Positions 3,757 to 12,009 of a DNA stretch of 13,839 bases are shown here, piece by piece. The notes beneath the pieces were generated by a model. It searched no databases. It was not told where the DNA came from and saw only the letters and a list, made by a program, of their open reading frames with translations. Every line of letters begins with the position of its first letter. The stretch's first letter is position 1. Source of the DNA: an uncultured bacterium (lineage in GTDB: Bacteria; Cyanobacteriota; Vampirovibrionia; Gastranaerophilales; Gastranaerophilaceae); the NCBI GenBank assembly GCA_947365485.1, contig CANAXK010000023.1, forward strand, positions 1 through 13,839. The letters are read 5' to 3'. A program made the translations under genes and the position numbers.

Positions 3757-6228
3757 CAAATCCTCTCCCCCCTTCCCAATCGCCCACCTGAACCCAAACG
3801 TCAAAGCTACACCATTCCTCCCGCCGTTGCGTACCATCGCCTGGCCAAACGCAGTGAAGCGTTCTTTCCAGTTGCGTTGAAGGCCGAGACCGTATTCGAC
3901 GTACGGTTTCATGCTCATTTCAGGGAGTTTGATGCCGTTGGCACGGATGTCGGAGGAGTTCATGAGATTCCAGACCATGCCCACGGAGGCGTAGGGTTGC
4001 CAGCCGTTTTTGAAGTTGCTGATAAAGCGGATGCTCGGGTTGAGTTGGATGGAGTGAGCGGGAGTTGTGGAGATGCGGGTTCCGGAGGCGTTGGTGTAGT
4101 CGAAGGTATTGACGAAGGTGTAGCTTAGGAACATAATAGGCTGGAGGATATATTTTCCTTCTTGAAATTCCAGGTTATACCCGGTTTTGGAGCCGACTCC
4201 GGCGAGGAGGGTAGTAAAGTCTTCTTTGCCGTACATGGTTCGGGTTTCGCCAACGCTTGCGCCTGCGCTTAGGGTGAGCGCGGTCCAGAAGTTCTTTTTG
4301 TAGAAGGTTTCGGTGAAGCCGAGGAGGCCGCCGTTCATGGTGGTATCGTTGTGGTGGTAGTTGAGTTGGGAGCCATTGTAGCCGAGGTAACCGGTTCCGA
4401 TGCGGTACCAGCCGTGGTGCATTTCTTTAAAGTTTCCGTCGAAGCCGGCGAGGCTGCCGTAGGTGATGGCATCGACTTTAGGGCCGTTTTTAAGGTTTAT
4501 GGATTCAAAGGTTGTGTAGGGGCGGAGCCAGGCCGCGTTGTTTTGGGAGTAGATAATACGGCCGAGGTTTTCGTTATACGTTGTGCTGAGGGCGTACTTA
4601 TTGGCGTTGAGGTAGGACATGCGCTCCACAAGGGGCATTTGGGAGAAGGCGTCGGCGTGTTCGAAGACGTATTTAAAGGTTTCGTTGACTGTGGATTGGG
4701 AGGCGGCTACATTGGAGACGGGGGTGGTGAGGACGGCCGGGTTAAAGGAGTCGGAGGGGTTAGTGGAGCCGGTTCCACGGGTAAACAGGAAGTAACCACC
4801 CTCGCCGAGGTTATCGTACTGATTTTGGTTATCGTAGGAAACGGTGTATTTATATATCGGGGTATAGGCGACTTCGTTTATTGTGGTTGAGACATTGTTT
4901 TTGAGGCCGGGTTCAGCGAAGTAGATGGCGGTGAAGTCGCGGCCGGCATCGGAGGTCAGGTGCATGTTTGAGACATTGAGGGTGCCGGTGTGGGTGCCGT
5001 ATATGGGGGAGGAGAGGCGGTCCATGGTTTTGGAGGAGAGGTCTACGTCCACGGACATGTTGGTATTGTCGAAGAGGGTAAAGGAGTTAAAGTTATAGTT
5101 GTGGATATCGCTATTAATTGTATTGAGAGTTGTGTTACCGAGTTTTACATTAGCGTTATAGATATCGTTGTAGAGAGAGAAGATTCCGGTGTTATCGCCC
5201 GTAATATTAACGGTGTAGCCGTCTACCCCGTTGATATTGTCGTGCATGGTGATGGTGCCGTGGTTAGTGGAGATAAAATTAATTGTTGCAGGAGTATCAT
5301 TATTTTTATCCACCCAGATAGCCTGGTAGTCTTGTCCAGACTTAACGTAGTTGCCATAGAAGGTAGAGGAAGTATTATTAGCTGTAATATTAAGGTCTTG
5401 ATTAGTCCAGATGGCGGCTCCTTGTCTTACGCTATGATTGGAGATGAAATTACCAGTGATATCCCCCAAGGTTCCTTGGTTATAAATGGCACCACCATCC
5501 CCTCCTGAATTGCCGATAAAATCGCCAGTAATATTCCCAATTGTACCACCGTTGTGGATTGCCCCACCACCATTAGCAGAAGTGTTACCAATGAAATCAC
5601 CAGTAATATCAGCGATTACACCACTGTTATCAATTGCCCCACCGAAGCCATACATTGAAGCCCTGTTACCTATGAAGTTACCGGTTATATTACCTATTGT
5701 AGCAACGTTATCAATTGCCCCACCGCCATAAAAAGCAGCAAAATTACCAACAAAGTCACCGACAATATTACCTATTGTACCCCCCCAATGATAAACTGCA
5801 CCGCCGCAATCCTCTGTTCCAAGAGCAACAAAATCAGTATTAAGATCACCGATGTCAACAGGATTCCCAGGCTCAGTAACCACACGCCGAGGAATATAAA
5901 CATCAGATTCGTTATATTTTTCAGTTATTGTAACTTTGCCTTCAGTTGGCGTTTCTACCGACATCAATGCACCGTCAAAATAATATTCTGCCCATTCATA
6001 ATGTCTCGTCGAATCCCCAGCGCCATACTCTGTTTTAACCAACTCCAAACGATAGTAGTGAGGAACAAACTTGTAGGTCTCCTCATTAAACTCATATCTT
6101 GTAATAGTGTTTTCACCTTTTTCTGTAACTGGAACAAGATTATATCCATGATCTGCATAAGCAGGAGAGAACAGAAGCATCATACCGGCAAATGCCGTAG
6201 CTACTATGAATTTACAGTCTTTATACAT
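3754..6228 (-). CDS. Autotransporter with glycine-rich beta-helical repeats
   Basis: An 824-residue type V secreted protein: the C-terminal barrel inserts in the outer membrane and the passenger is displayed or released. I start at 6228, where GAGG precedes the ATG and a signal peptide begins (1-25, ending PAYA); longer versions lack these. Residues 26-140 are a unique domain rich in Tyr and Glu. Residues 142-298 hold five to six repeats of about 25 residues, consensus GGAI-N-GTIGNITGDFIGN. Residues 300-470 look like further beta-helix. About 480-555 is a linker with the helical segment expected at the barrel, and about 560-824 is the beta-domain, ending FGFRWAIG plus a short tail instead of the usual terminal aromatic residue. 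No protease motif was recognised, so adhesion is a guess. The DNA for residues about 320-824 is strongly G-rich on the plus strand, unlike the 5' part. Confidence 0.85.
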   Translation of the reverse strand: MYKDCKFIVATAFAGMMLLFSPAYADHGYNLVPVTEKGENTITRYEFNEETYKFVPHYYRLELVKTEYGAGDSTRHYEWAEYYFDGALMSVETPTEGKVTITEKYNESDVYIPRRVVTEPGNPVDIGDLNTDFVALGTEDCGGAVYHWGGTIGNIVGDFVGNFAAFYGGGAIDNVATIGNITGNFIGNRASMYGFGGAIDNSGVIADITGDFIGNTSANGGGAIHNGGTIGNITGDFIGNSGGDGGAIYNQGTLGDITGNFISNHSVRQGAAIWTNQDLNITANNTSSTFYGNYVKSGQDYQAIWVDKNNDTPATINFISTNHGTITMHDNINGVDGYTVNITGDNTGIFSLYNDIYNANVKLGNTTLNTINSDIHNYNFNSFTLFDNTNMSVDVDLSSKTMDRLSSPIYGTHTGTLNVSNMHLTSDAGRDFTAIYFAEPGLKNNVSTTINEVAYTPIYKYTVSYDNQNQYDNLGEGGYFLFTRGTGSTNPSDSFNPAVLTTPVSNVAASQSTVNETFKYVFEHADAFSQMPLVERMSYLNANKYALSTTYNENLGRIIYSQNNAAWLRPYTTFESINLKNGPKVDAITYGSLAGFDGNFKEMHHGWYRIGTGYLGYNGSQLNYHHNDTTMNGGLLGFTETFYKKNFWTALTLSAGASVGETRTMYGKEDFTTLLAGVGSKTGYNLEFQEGKYILQPIMFLSYTFVNTFDYTNASGTRISTTPAHSIQLNPSIRFISNFKNGWQPYASVGMVWNLMNSSDIRANGIKLPEMSMKPYVEYGLGLQRNWKERFTAFGQAMVRNGGRNGVALTFGFRWAIGKGGEDL
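5422..5805 (-). repeat. Coding tandem repeats of the autotransporter passenger
   Basis: Residues 142-269 are encoded by five units of 24-28 codons, and a degenerate sixth follows. Each unit carries GGA(I/V)(D/H/Y)N, then (T/V)(I/L)(G/A)(N/D)I(T/V)G(D/N)F(I/V)(G/S)N. Unit length varies through the short loop between them. The pattern fits one turn of a right-handed beta-helix per unit. Confidence 0.8.
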
Positions 6229-6262
6229 AACAATATCCTCATATGATTCCGTATATATTTTT

Positions 6263-6282
6263 AATTCCACATGTCGGGAATT
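6263..6282. promoter_or_regulatory. Dyad in the autotransporter promoter region
   Basis: AATTCC (6263-6268) and GGAATT (6277-6282) form an inverted repeat with an eight-base centre, 35 to 55 bases ahead of the autotransporter start. A TATATA lies just downstream on the minus strand (6250-6257 region). It may be an operator overlapping the -35 area. Confidence 0.3.
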
Positions 6283-6333
6283 GAATAACGCTATTTGAGG
6301 GAAATTGTTACAAAAAGTTATAATAATACACAC

Positions 6334-6361
6334 AAAAAAGAGACCTTTCGGTCTCTTTTTT
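6334..6361. terminator. Terminator of the permease gene, symmetrical
   Basis: AAAAAAGAGACC and GGTCTCTTTTTT form a 12-bp stem with a four-base loop, with A-runs and T-runs on both sides so it can work in either direction. On the minus strand it ends the permease transcript; it overlaps the first base of the permease stop codon. Confidence 0.85.
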
Positions 6362-7686
6362 TAAGTCAAAAATCTGAACCAGATGTACGCCGTACTCATC
6401 ACAAGCGCCGTAACAGTCACAAGCACACCATATTTCAGAAAGTGCATGAACTTAATCGGGTGCCCTGCGGAAGCTGCTGTTTCAGAAACAATAACGTTTG
6501 CTGCTGCGCCGATAATTGTCATGTTGCCACCAAGGCATGCTCCGAGAGACAAGCACCACCAGAGCGGGAATGTGTAGTCATGCCCCATAACTTTTTCAAC
6601 TTCCACAAGCAATGGTGACATTGTAGCTGTGTAAGGAATGTTGTCAATAATACCTGACAGAATACCTGACGCCCAGAGAATAATCATTGCGGTTGCTTTT
6701 TGTGAGCCGTTTGTTACGTTCAAAAGCCATTCTGACATGAGTTTGATACCGCCGGCGTGTTCCAGACCGCCGATAATAATGAACAAACCGATGAAGAAGA
6801 AAATTGTGTTCCATTCAACTTCATTAAATATATGCTGCGGTTTTTCAAACAGAAGCAAGAACGCCGCACCAGCCATTGCTGTAACGCAAGTCTGGATATG
6901 AGTAATATCATGGAGCATAAAGCCAATGATTACAAACAAGAGCACAATTCCGGAACGAATCATGAGCGCTTTGTCTGTGATTGTGTGTGAGTTATCAAGA
7001 GCCGCAACTTTCGCCATTTTTTCTTTAGCTGCAACCAGTTGTTTTCTAAAAATAAATGTCAGGATTCCAACATTTACAACAAGAATTGCAAGAACGATTC
7101 CTGTCAGCTCCAGGATAAAGTCCATAAAAGAAAGCCCTGCTGCACTTCCGATAATAATATTCGGAGGGTCACCGATTAAAGTTGCGGTTCCGCCGATATT
7201 AGAAGCGAGAATTTCCGTAATCAAAAACGGCAACGGGTTAATATCAAGTTCTTTTGCAATAACAAATGTTACAGGCATAATCAGGATTACGGTAGTTACG
7301 TTATCCAAGAATGCTGAAACAACTGCCGTAAAAAACGCAAGAGAAATCAAAATAAGTTTAGGATTCCCCTTTGTGAGTTTAAGCATCTCATTTGCAATCC
7401 AGTTGAACATTCCGCTCTTTGTAGCAATGCTCACAATAATCATCATTGATACGAGCAGGAAGACTACGTTAAAGTCAATAAAATTAATAAAGTAACCATG
7501 GTCAAGAACTCCATTAACGAGTTTGTCCTGACCCAAGAGCCCTAAAATTAATGTAAGAGCTGCACCGATAAGCGCAACCGTAACTTTAGGAATCTTTTCA
7601 GTGGCGATAAATACGTACGCCACAAGAAGTATAGCAGCTGATACAGGAATCGCATGCGAATGTATCAAGCTCATTAAACCTTCCAT
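6361..7686 (-). CDS. ArsB/NhaD-type (ion transporter superfamily) permease
   Basis: A 441-residue inner-membrane transporter made almost entirely of hydrophobic segments, about ten to twelve. It shows the internal twofold repeat of this superfamily: SAFLDNVTTV (124-133) with ASNIGGTATLIGDPPNI (161-177) in the first half, and GIIDNIPYTATM (345-356) with GACLGGNMTIIGAAANVI (382-399) in the second. These are the substrate and sodium-binding loops in relatives that export arsenite, exchange Na+/H+ or carry dicarboxylates. The soluble loop between the halves is about 213-240. The start is fixed by AAGGAGG just upstream. No arsR, arsC or other resistance gene is nearby, so arsenite export should not be assumed; Na+/H+ antiport or organic anion transport are equal candidates. 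It is divergent from the first TPS exoprotein gene. Confidence 0.88.
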   Translation of the reverse strand: MEGLMSLIHSHAIPVSAAILLVAYVFIATEKIPKVTVALIGAALTLILGLLGQDKLVNGVLDHGYFINFIDFNVVFLLVSMMIIVSIATKSGMFNWIANEMLKLTKGNPKLILISLAFFTAVVSAFLDNVTTVILIMPVTFVIAKELDINPLPFLITEILASNIGGTATLIGDPPNIIIGSAAGLSFMDFILELTGIVLAILVVNVGILTFIFRKQLVAAKEKMAKVAALDNSHTITDKALMIRSGIVLLFVIIGFMLHDITHIQTCVTAMAGAAFLLLFEKPQHIFNEVEWNTIFFFIGLFIIIGGLEHAGGIKLMSEWLLNVTNGSQKATAMIILWASGILSGIIDNIPYTATMSPLLVEVEKVMGHDYTFPLWWCLSLGACLGGNMTIIGAAANVIVSETAASAGHPIKFMHFLKYGVLVTVTALVMSTAYIWFRFLT

Positions 7687-7725
7687 CTTTCCTCCTTAAA
7701 AATAAAAAAATACTTCGACTCTTTA

Positions 7726-7736
7726 ATCATATTATA
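7726..7736 (-). promoter_or_regulatory. -10 region of the permease promoter
   Basis: On the minus strand TATAAT (7731-7736) overlaps TATGAT (7726-7731), about 45 bases ahead of the permease start. No good -35 box lies at the right distance, so activation by a protein is possible. The sequence AGTCGAAG follows downstream and is also present on the divergent side. Confidence 0.4.
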
Positions 7737-7790
7737 AAAATAAATATATACATGTACCTTTGTAAAAAAATGTAAAGATTTCTCAAAAAT

Positions 7791-7818
7791 TTGACATGAT
7801 TAGAGCAAAAAGTATTCT
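7791..7818 (+). promoter_or_regulatory. Promoter of the first TPS exoprotein gene
   Basis: TTGACA (7791-7796) and TATTCT (7813-7818) are separated by 16 bases. A second possible -10, TATGAT, lies at 7837-7842. The 5' leader would be roughly 30 to 55 bases. Confidence 0.5.
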
Positions 7819-7878
7819 GTTCAGATTTTTTAATAGTATGATTGACTTATAGTCGAAGAGTAAAAGAAGGTAATGTGT

Positions 7879-9876
7879 ATGAAAAATTTGAAACGAAAAC
7901 TATCAGCAATTGTTCTAAGCACAGTATTTGCAGCTTCTCAGACAGCTTTTGCAATGATTGACACCGGATTAAATGATGCAGTAATCAATAATGCTACCGG
8001 CGGATTTAAAGATGTAACAGGCGGCAACGGAACAGCAAACATTAACTTTAACGGAAGTGCTCATGTAAACTGGGACACACTGAATGTTGGCAAGGGCGAA
8101 ATCCTTAACTTCAACGCTGTAGACGGTGCTAACGGAATCACCATTCTTAACACTGTAAACAACGGCATGTCAACTATTTACGGCCAGATTAACTCAAACA
8201 GCGGGGTTGCAAAGCTTATTATTTCTAACCCTAACGGCATGCTTTTTGACGGCGCAAAATTCACAACAGCCGGCGATTTAATGCTTACAACAAAAGACTT
8301 GAGAGGCCTGACAATCGAGGATTTGGACAATGCTAAATTTACACACATATATGATGAAAACGGCAACATCAACGCAATAACCATAAGAAACGGTTCAGAG
8401 TTCAATGTTGCAGGCGAATACACAATGATAGCACCTGCTATCATTGCCGAATCATCAACAATCAAAGCAAACACCCTTAAGCTCATCACTTCAAACGGTC
8501 AGGATTACCTTGCACTGGGTACTGCGGGTGAAAAGTCAGAGCTTCCGGGAGTTAAGCTACAGGCAGTAAACATTGACGGGGATGTATACATCACAGCTCC
8601 TTCTGGCGTGGTTAAAATCGTTAACGGCGGCACAATCAACGGAAATCTTAATGTTGATGCAAAAGGTTCAGTTGCTTTGAACTACAAGAACGAAGGCGAA
8701 AAGCTTGTTGTAACAAAGGATGTTAACGTAAACAACAATGGCTCAATGTCATTTTTGAGAAACGCAGAGGTTGGCGGCAATCTTGCAATGTCCAACAGCG
8801 GCGGGTTTGTTGATATCGGGAATGTTAACGTAAAAGGAAATGCAGACCTTAAAACAACCGGTATTGGCGGAAACGGCTGCAGTGAATACAACCACTTTGT
8901 ACACGTTATCGGTGATACCAAGATTGGCGGGGATTTGAACATTGAATCTTCACAGAACATACATATTGGCGGTTATGATTACGACGCTCAAAAACTTGCT
9001 GATGGTAACTTGAAAGTTGGCGGAAATTTAAACGCACACGCAACTGACGGTCATGTTACTGTAACAATTGACACACAAGCAGACAAAATCAACCTTAAGT
9101 CTGACAAATTGAATGTTTTGACAGATGGCAAAGCAACTTTGACAGCTAACGAATACAGCTTCTCCTCTAACGGCTACATTGGCGGTTTGGAAAACGACGA
9201 GCAGGTTGTTGCAGTAATGGAAGGTTACAAGTATATTGCTGATCACAAGGCTCCTTCTAACTTAAACATTGCTGGCGGCAAGATTACAAATATCGAAACA
9301 CCTGAAAACTCACCTGCATACATTGCATCAAAGGGTGACGTTACACTAACAGGTGCAAATGCAGGTAACATAAACATCACAGCACCTGGCAAGTTTATCG
9401 AAATCACAGGTGACGGTGTTCATGCTAAAAACATCAATGTTGGCAAGGAAACTGACAAATTGAAAGTTGATTTTGAAGGCAGAGACTACACTCTTAACTA
9501 CACCAACATTAGAGACGCAAAAGAAGTGACCATCAAGGGAACTGATGAAATCACTTATGAGTTAACAAACGGTGAAAACGGATACAACGTTAGAGACCCT
9601 AGACCAGAAAACACAACTTACCTTGTAGGTCCTGCTGGTCCTGATGAGCCTATTGTTCCTCCAACACCAGGTCCGGATCCGACTATTGACCCGGAAGACA
9701 ATGAAAACGCAAAAATCTTAAGAAGTTACGAAAGACCTACTGCTATTGATCAGGCGCAGCCATATACACCAATCGCATACGCTGCGGATTTGGAAGACGA
9801 CCACATTGATGCAGGGGTTCGTAAAAACGTAGATGGTTCTGTAACAGTTGTAAGAGCGTTTCCGATGATTAATTAA
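7879..9876 (+). CDS. Two-partner-secretion (FHA-like) exoprotein, copy 1
   Basis: A 665-residue secreted or surface protein with a haemagglutinin-type TPS domain. The ATG at 7879 is preferred over 7873: AGAAGG then lies eight bases upstream and the start MKNLKRKLSA matches copy 2. The signal peptide is 1-25 (ending TAFA). The TPS domain is about 30-140, with NWDTLNVG (64-71) and NPNG (117-120), the signature recognised by a TpsB pore. The body (140-580) is Asn/Gly-rich with repeated patterns such as GGNLxV and GDVxLT, expected to form a beta-helix. A Pro/Asp linker (584-605) leads to a 60-residue tail (606-665) shared with copy 2. It is shorter than typical TpsA adhesins and has no toxin domain I can see. 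No tpsB is in the window. Adhesion or matrix function is inferred from the family. Confidence 0.85.
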   Translation: MKNLKRKLSAIVLSTVFAASQTAFAMIDTGLNDAVINNATGGFKDVTGGNGTANINFNGSAHVNWDTLNVGKGEILNFNAVDGANGITILNTVNNGMSTIYGQINSNSGVAKLIISNPNGMLFDGAKFTTAGDLMLTTKDLRGLTIEDLDNAKFTHIYDENGNINAITIRNGSEFNVAGEYTMIAPAIIAESSTIKANTLKLITSNGQDYLALGTAGEKSELPGVKLQAVNIDGDVYITAPSGVVKIVNGGTINGNLNVDAKGSVALNYKNEGEKLVVTKDVNVNNNGSMSFLRNAEVGGNLAMSNSGGFVDIGNVNVKGNADLKTTGIGGNGCSEYNHFVHVIGDTKIGGDLNIESSQNIHIGGYDYDAQKLADGNLKVGGNLNAHATDGHVTVTIDTQADKINLKSDKLNVLTDGKATLTANEYSFSSNGYIGGLENDEQVVAVMEGYKYIADHKAPSNLNIAGGKITNIETPENSPAYIASKGDVTLTGANAGNINITAPGKFIEITGDGVHAKNINVGKETDKLKVDFEGRDYTLNYTNIRDAKEVTIKGTDEITYELTNGENGYNVRDPRPENTTYLVGPAGPDEPIVPPTPGPDPTIDPEDNENAKILRSYERPTAIDQAQPYTPIAYAADLEDDHIDAGVRKNVDGSVTVVRAFPMIN

Positions 9877-9890
9877 TAGTAAACAATAAA

Positions 9891-9921
9891 CAAAACGGCG
9901 GGTTTTATACCCGCCGTTTTG
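9891..9921. terminator. Terminator between the two TPS genes
   Basis: CAAAACGGCGGGT and ACCCGCCGTTTTG form a perfect 13-bp stem with a five-base loop. The T-run is inside the stem. It lies 14 bases past the first TPS gene, so each copy is transcribed separately. Confidence 0.85.
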
Positions 9922-9930
9922 TTATGTTAA

Positions 9931-9988
9931 AATTGTAAAATTTGTGTAACAATTAGGCAATTTTTGGATACGAAAAAACTTTTATATA
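9931..9988 (+). promoter_or_regulatory. Promoter region of the second TPS gene with dyad
   Basis: AATTGT (9931-9936) and ACAATT (9949-9954) form an inverted repeat with a 12-base centre. Directly after it come GCAATTTTT (9957-9965) and, 17 bases on, TATATA (9983-9988). The latter pair is the block also seen at 941-971. The dyad could be an operator just upstream of RNA polymerase. Confidence 0.4.
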
Positions 9989-10019
9989 TTACAGGGTATA
10001 TTAAAAAGAGGAATGACGC

Positions 10020-11984
10020 ATGAAAAACATTAAGAGAAAATTGTCAGCACTAGCATTAACAACACTGTTTGCATCAATGCAGATTTCATTTGCATCAGGC
10101 TTAAGCAACGCAACTATTAATAACGCAACCGGCGGTTACGCAGGAATGGAAACAGGCAACAATTCTGCAACACTTAACTTCACCGGAGACAGCCATGTTA
10201 ACTGGGATACATTGAATGTTGGCAAGGGCGAAACTCTTAATTTTAACGCAATAAACGGAGCACAGGGACTTACAGTTCTTAACACAGTAAACAAAGGAAT
10301 GACAAATATCTACGGTCAGGTAAACGCTAACAGCGGGATTGCAAAACTTATAATTTCAAACCCGAACGGCGTTTTGTTTGATGGTGCTAAATTCACAGCA
10401 GCAGGCGATGTAATGGTAACGACCCAACCAATGACAGCAACTTTTGTTGACGGCAAAATGGACGTTACAAAAGCAGCCGCAACAGGCAACATCGGAATCG
10501 TTACTATTCAGGATTCAAACTTCAACATTGGCGGGGAGTTTAACATCATGGCTCCTTCAATCAATGTTGTTGAAACAGCAATCACAGCAACAAACGGCTT
10601 GAAACTTGTTACAGCAAACGGTCAGGACTACCTTTCTGCCGGAAGCATCAATGTAAAAGACGCTGTAAGACTTGAAGCAGTAAGCATTGACGGCAATGTT
10701 TACATCATCGCAGACAAAGGAGTTGTCAAAACAGTTGGCGGCGGCGAAATCAAAGGCAATCTGACAATAAAATCAGATGACAGCGTTGCTTTGAACTATA
10801 TTGACAACGGCAAAGCGCTTCATATTACCGGCGATGTAAACGCTGAAGGCAACGGAGTTTTGATGTACGCTAGAAACACAAAAGTTGACGGCAACCTCAA
10901 TATGGAAAACGGCGGAGGATTCCTTGAAGTCGGTAACGTTCAGGTTGGCAAGGACATGAACCTTAAGACTTCCGTAAAATCAGAAAACAAGGAAGGCTAC
11001 AAGCACTTTGTCCACGTTGTTGGCAATAACACAGTTGAAGGAAACGTCAACATTGATTCAAAACACAACATCCACATCGGAAATTACAACTACGAAGAAG
11101 GCGTACTTCTTGACGGCAGCTTGAAGGTTGGCGGAGATTTGACAGCACACGCTCAAGACGGCCACATTATGGTAACAGTTGACACACAGGCTGACAAAAT
11201 TTCTTTGAAATCCGACAACCTGAACGTACTATCAGACGGCAAAGCAACATTGACAGCTAACGAATATGAGTTCTCTGCAAACGGATATATTGGCGGTATA
11301 AACGGAACAGACAATATTATCAATGTAATGGAAAACTACATCCACATTCCATCAACAGTAAAATCACCTGCAAACATCAACATCGCAGGCGGAGTAATCA
11401 GCAAAATTGAAACACCGGTTGGCGCTTCAGCTTACATCGCATCAAAGGGCGACGTTAAATTGACAGGTGCAAACGCTGGTGACATCAACATCACAGCTCC
11501 TGACAAGTTCATCGAAATCACAGGTGACGGAGTTCATGCAAAGAACATCAACGTTGGCAACAAAACAGACAAGTTGAAAGTTGACTTTGACGGCAGAGAT
11601 TACACCTTGAACTACACAAACATCAGAGACGAAAAAGTTGTAACAATCAACGGCACAGATAAAATCACTTACGAATTAACAAACGGCGAAAACGGATACA
11701 ACGTTAAGACTCCTCGAGCAGAAGATACAACTTACCTCGTTGGTCCTGAAAAACCAGTTGACCCGGTTGATCCGGTAGACCCTGTTGACCCTATTGATCC
11801 GGAAGATAACGACAACGCAAAGGTTCTCAGAAGCTTCGAAAGACCGGAATCAGTAGACCAGGCTCAACCATACACCCCAATCGCATACGCAGCAGATTTG
11901 GAAGACGACCAGGTAGACACAGGGGTTCGCAAGAATGTAGACGGCTCTGTAACAGTAGTAAGAGCATTCCCGGTTGGTAAATAA
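10020..11984 (+). CDS. Two-partner-secretion (FHA-like) exoprotein, copy 2
   Basis: A 654-residue paralogue of the preceding protein, aligned along its whole length with few gaps and roughly two-thirds identical by eye. AGAGGA six bases ahead sets the start. The signal peptide is 1-25 (ending ISFA). The TPS domain includes NWDTLNVG (61-68) and NPNG (114-117). The beta-rich body carries the same segments in the same order as copy 1, including blocks around HFVHVVG and TDGKATLTANEY-like sequence. The linker is a simple repeat of Pro-Val-Asp (about 578-594) instead of the mixed Pro-rich linker of copy 1. The final 60 residues (595-654) are the best conserved long block apart from the TPS domain. 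The pair most likely arose by tandem duplication. Function beyond TPS secretion is unknown. Confidence 0.85.
   Translation: MKNIKRKLSALALTTLFASMQISFASGLSNATINNATGGYAGMETGNNSATLNFTGDSHVNWDTLNVGKGETLNFNAINGAQGLTVLNTVNKGMTNIYGQVNANSGIAKLIISNPNGVLFDGAKFTAAGDVMVTTQPMTATFVDGKMDVTKAAATGNIGIVTIQDSNFNIGGEFNIMAPSINVVETAITATNGLKLVTANGQDYLSAGSINVKDAVRLEAVSIDGNVYIIADKGVVKTVGGGEIKGNLTIKSDDSVALNYIDNGKALHITGDVNAEGNGVLMYARNTKVDGNLNMENGGGFLEVGNVQVGKDMNLKTSVKSENKEGYKHFVHVVGNNTVEGNVNIDSKHNIHIGNYNYEEGVLLDGSLKVGGDLTAHAQDGHIMVTVDTQADKISLKSDNLNVLSDGKATLTANEYEFSANGYIGGINGTDNIINVMENYIHIPSTVKSPANINIAGGVISKIETPVGASAYIASKGDVKLTGANAGDINITAPDKFIEITGDGVHAKNINVGNKTDKLKVDFDGRDYTLNYTNIRDEKVVTINGTDKITYELTNGENGYNVKTPRAEDTTYLVGPEKPVDPVDPVDPVDPIDPEDNDNAKVLRSFERPESVDQAQPYTPIAYAADLEDDQVDTGVRKNVDGSVTVVRAFPVGK
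11754..11801 (+). repeat. Pro-Val-Asp codon repeat in the linker of TPS copy 2
   Basis: Five successive nine-base units encode PVD PVD PVD PVD PID followed by P. Codons vary (gac/gat, ccg/cct, gtt/gta), which argues for selection on the protein rather than fresh DNA slippage. Confidence 0.75.
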
Positions 11985-12009
11985 GATATAAGATAACAGA
12001 TGTAAGATA

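Noticed and set aside
3877..5731. Several long open frames on the plus strand opposite the autotransporter gene (for example 4351-4890 and 4990-5508)
   Set aside because: They are Val/Gly-rich translations caused by the strong G bias of the antisense strand, without ribosome sites or recognisable domains. The minus-strand frame has a signal peptide, repeats and a beta-barrel.
5422..5805. Spaced repeats that could look like a CRISPR array
   Set aside because: The units are in frame, of variable spacing and encode a regular protein motif, and the DNA repeat copies are too divergent for CRISPR.
6361..7686. Arsenite resistance operon
   Set aside because: The permease shares ArsB-type motifs, but no arsR, arsC or arsA gene is near and the motifs are common to the whole ion transporter superfamily.
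7873..9876. Start codon of TPS copy 1 at 7873
   Set aside because: The ribosome site would be only two bases away. The ATG at 7879 has proper spacing and aligns with the start of copy 2.
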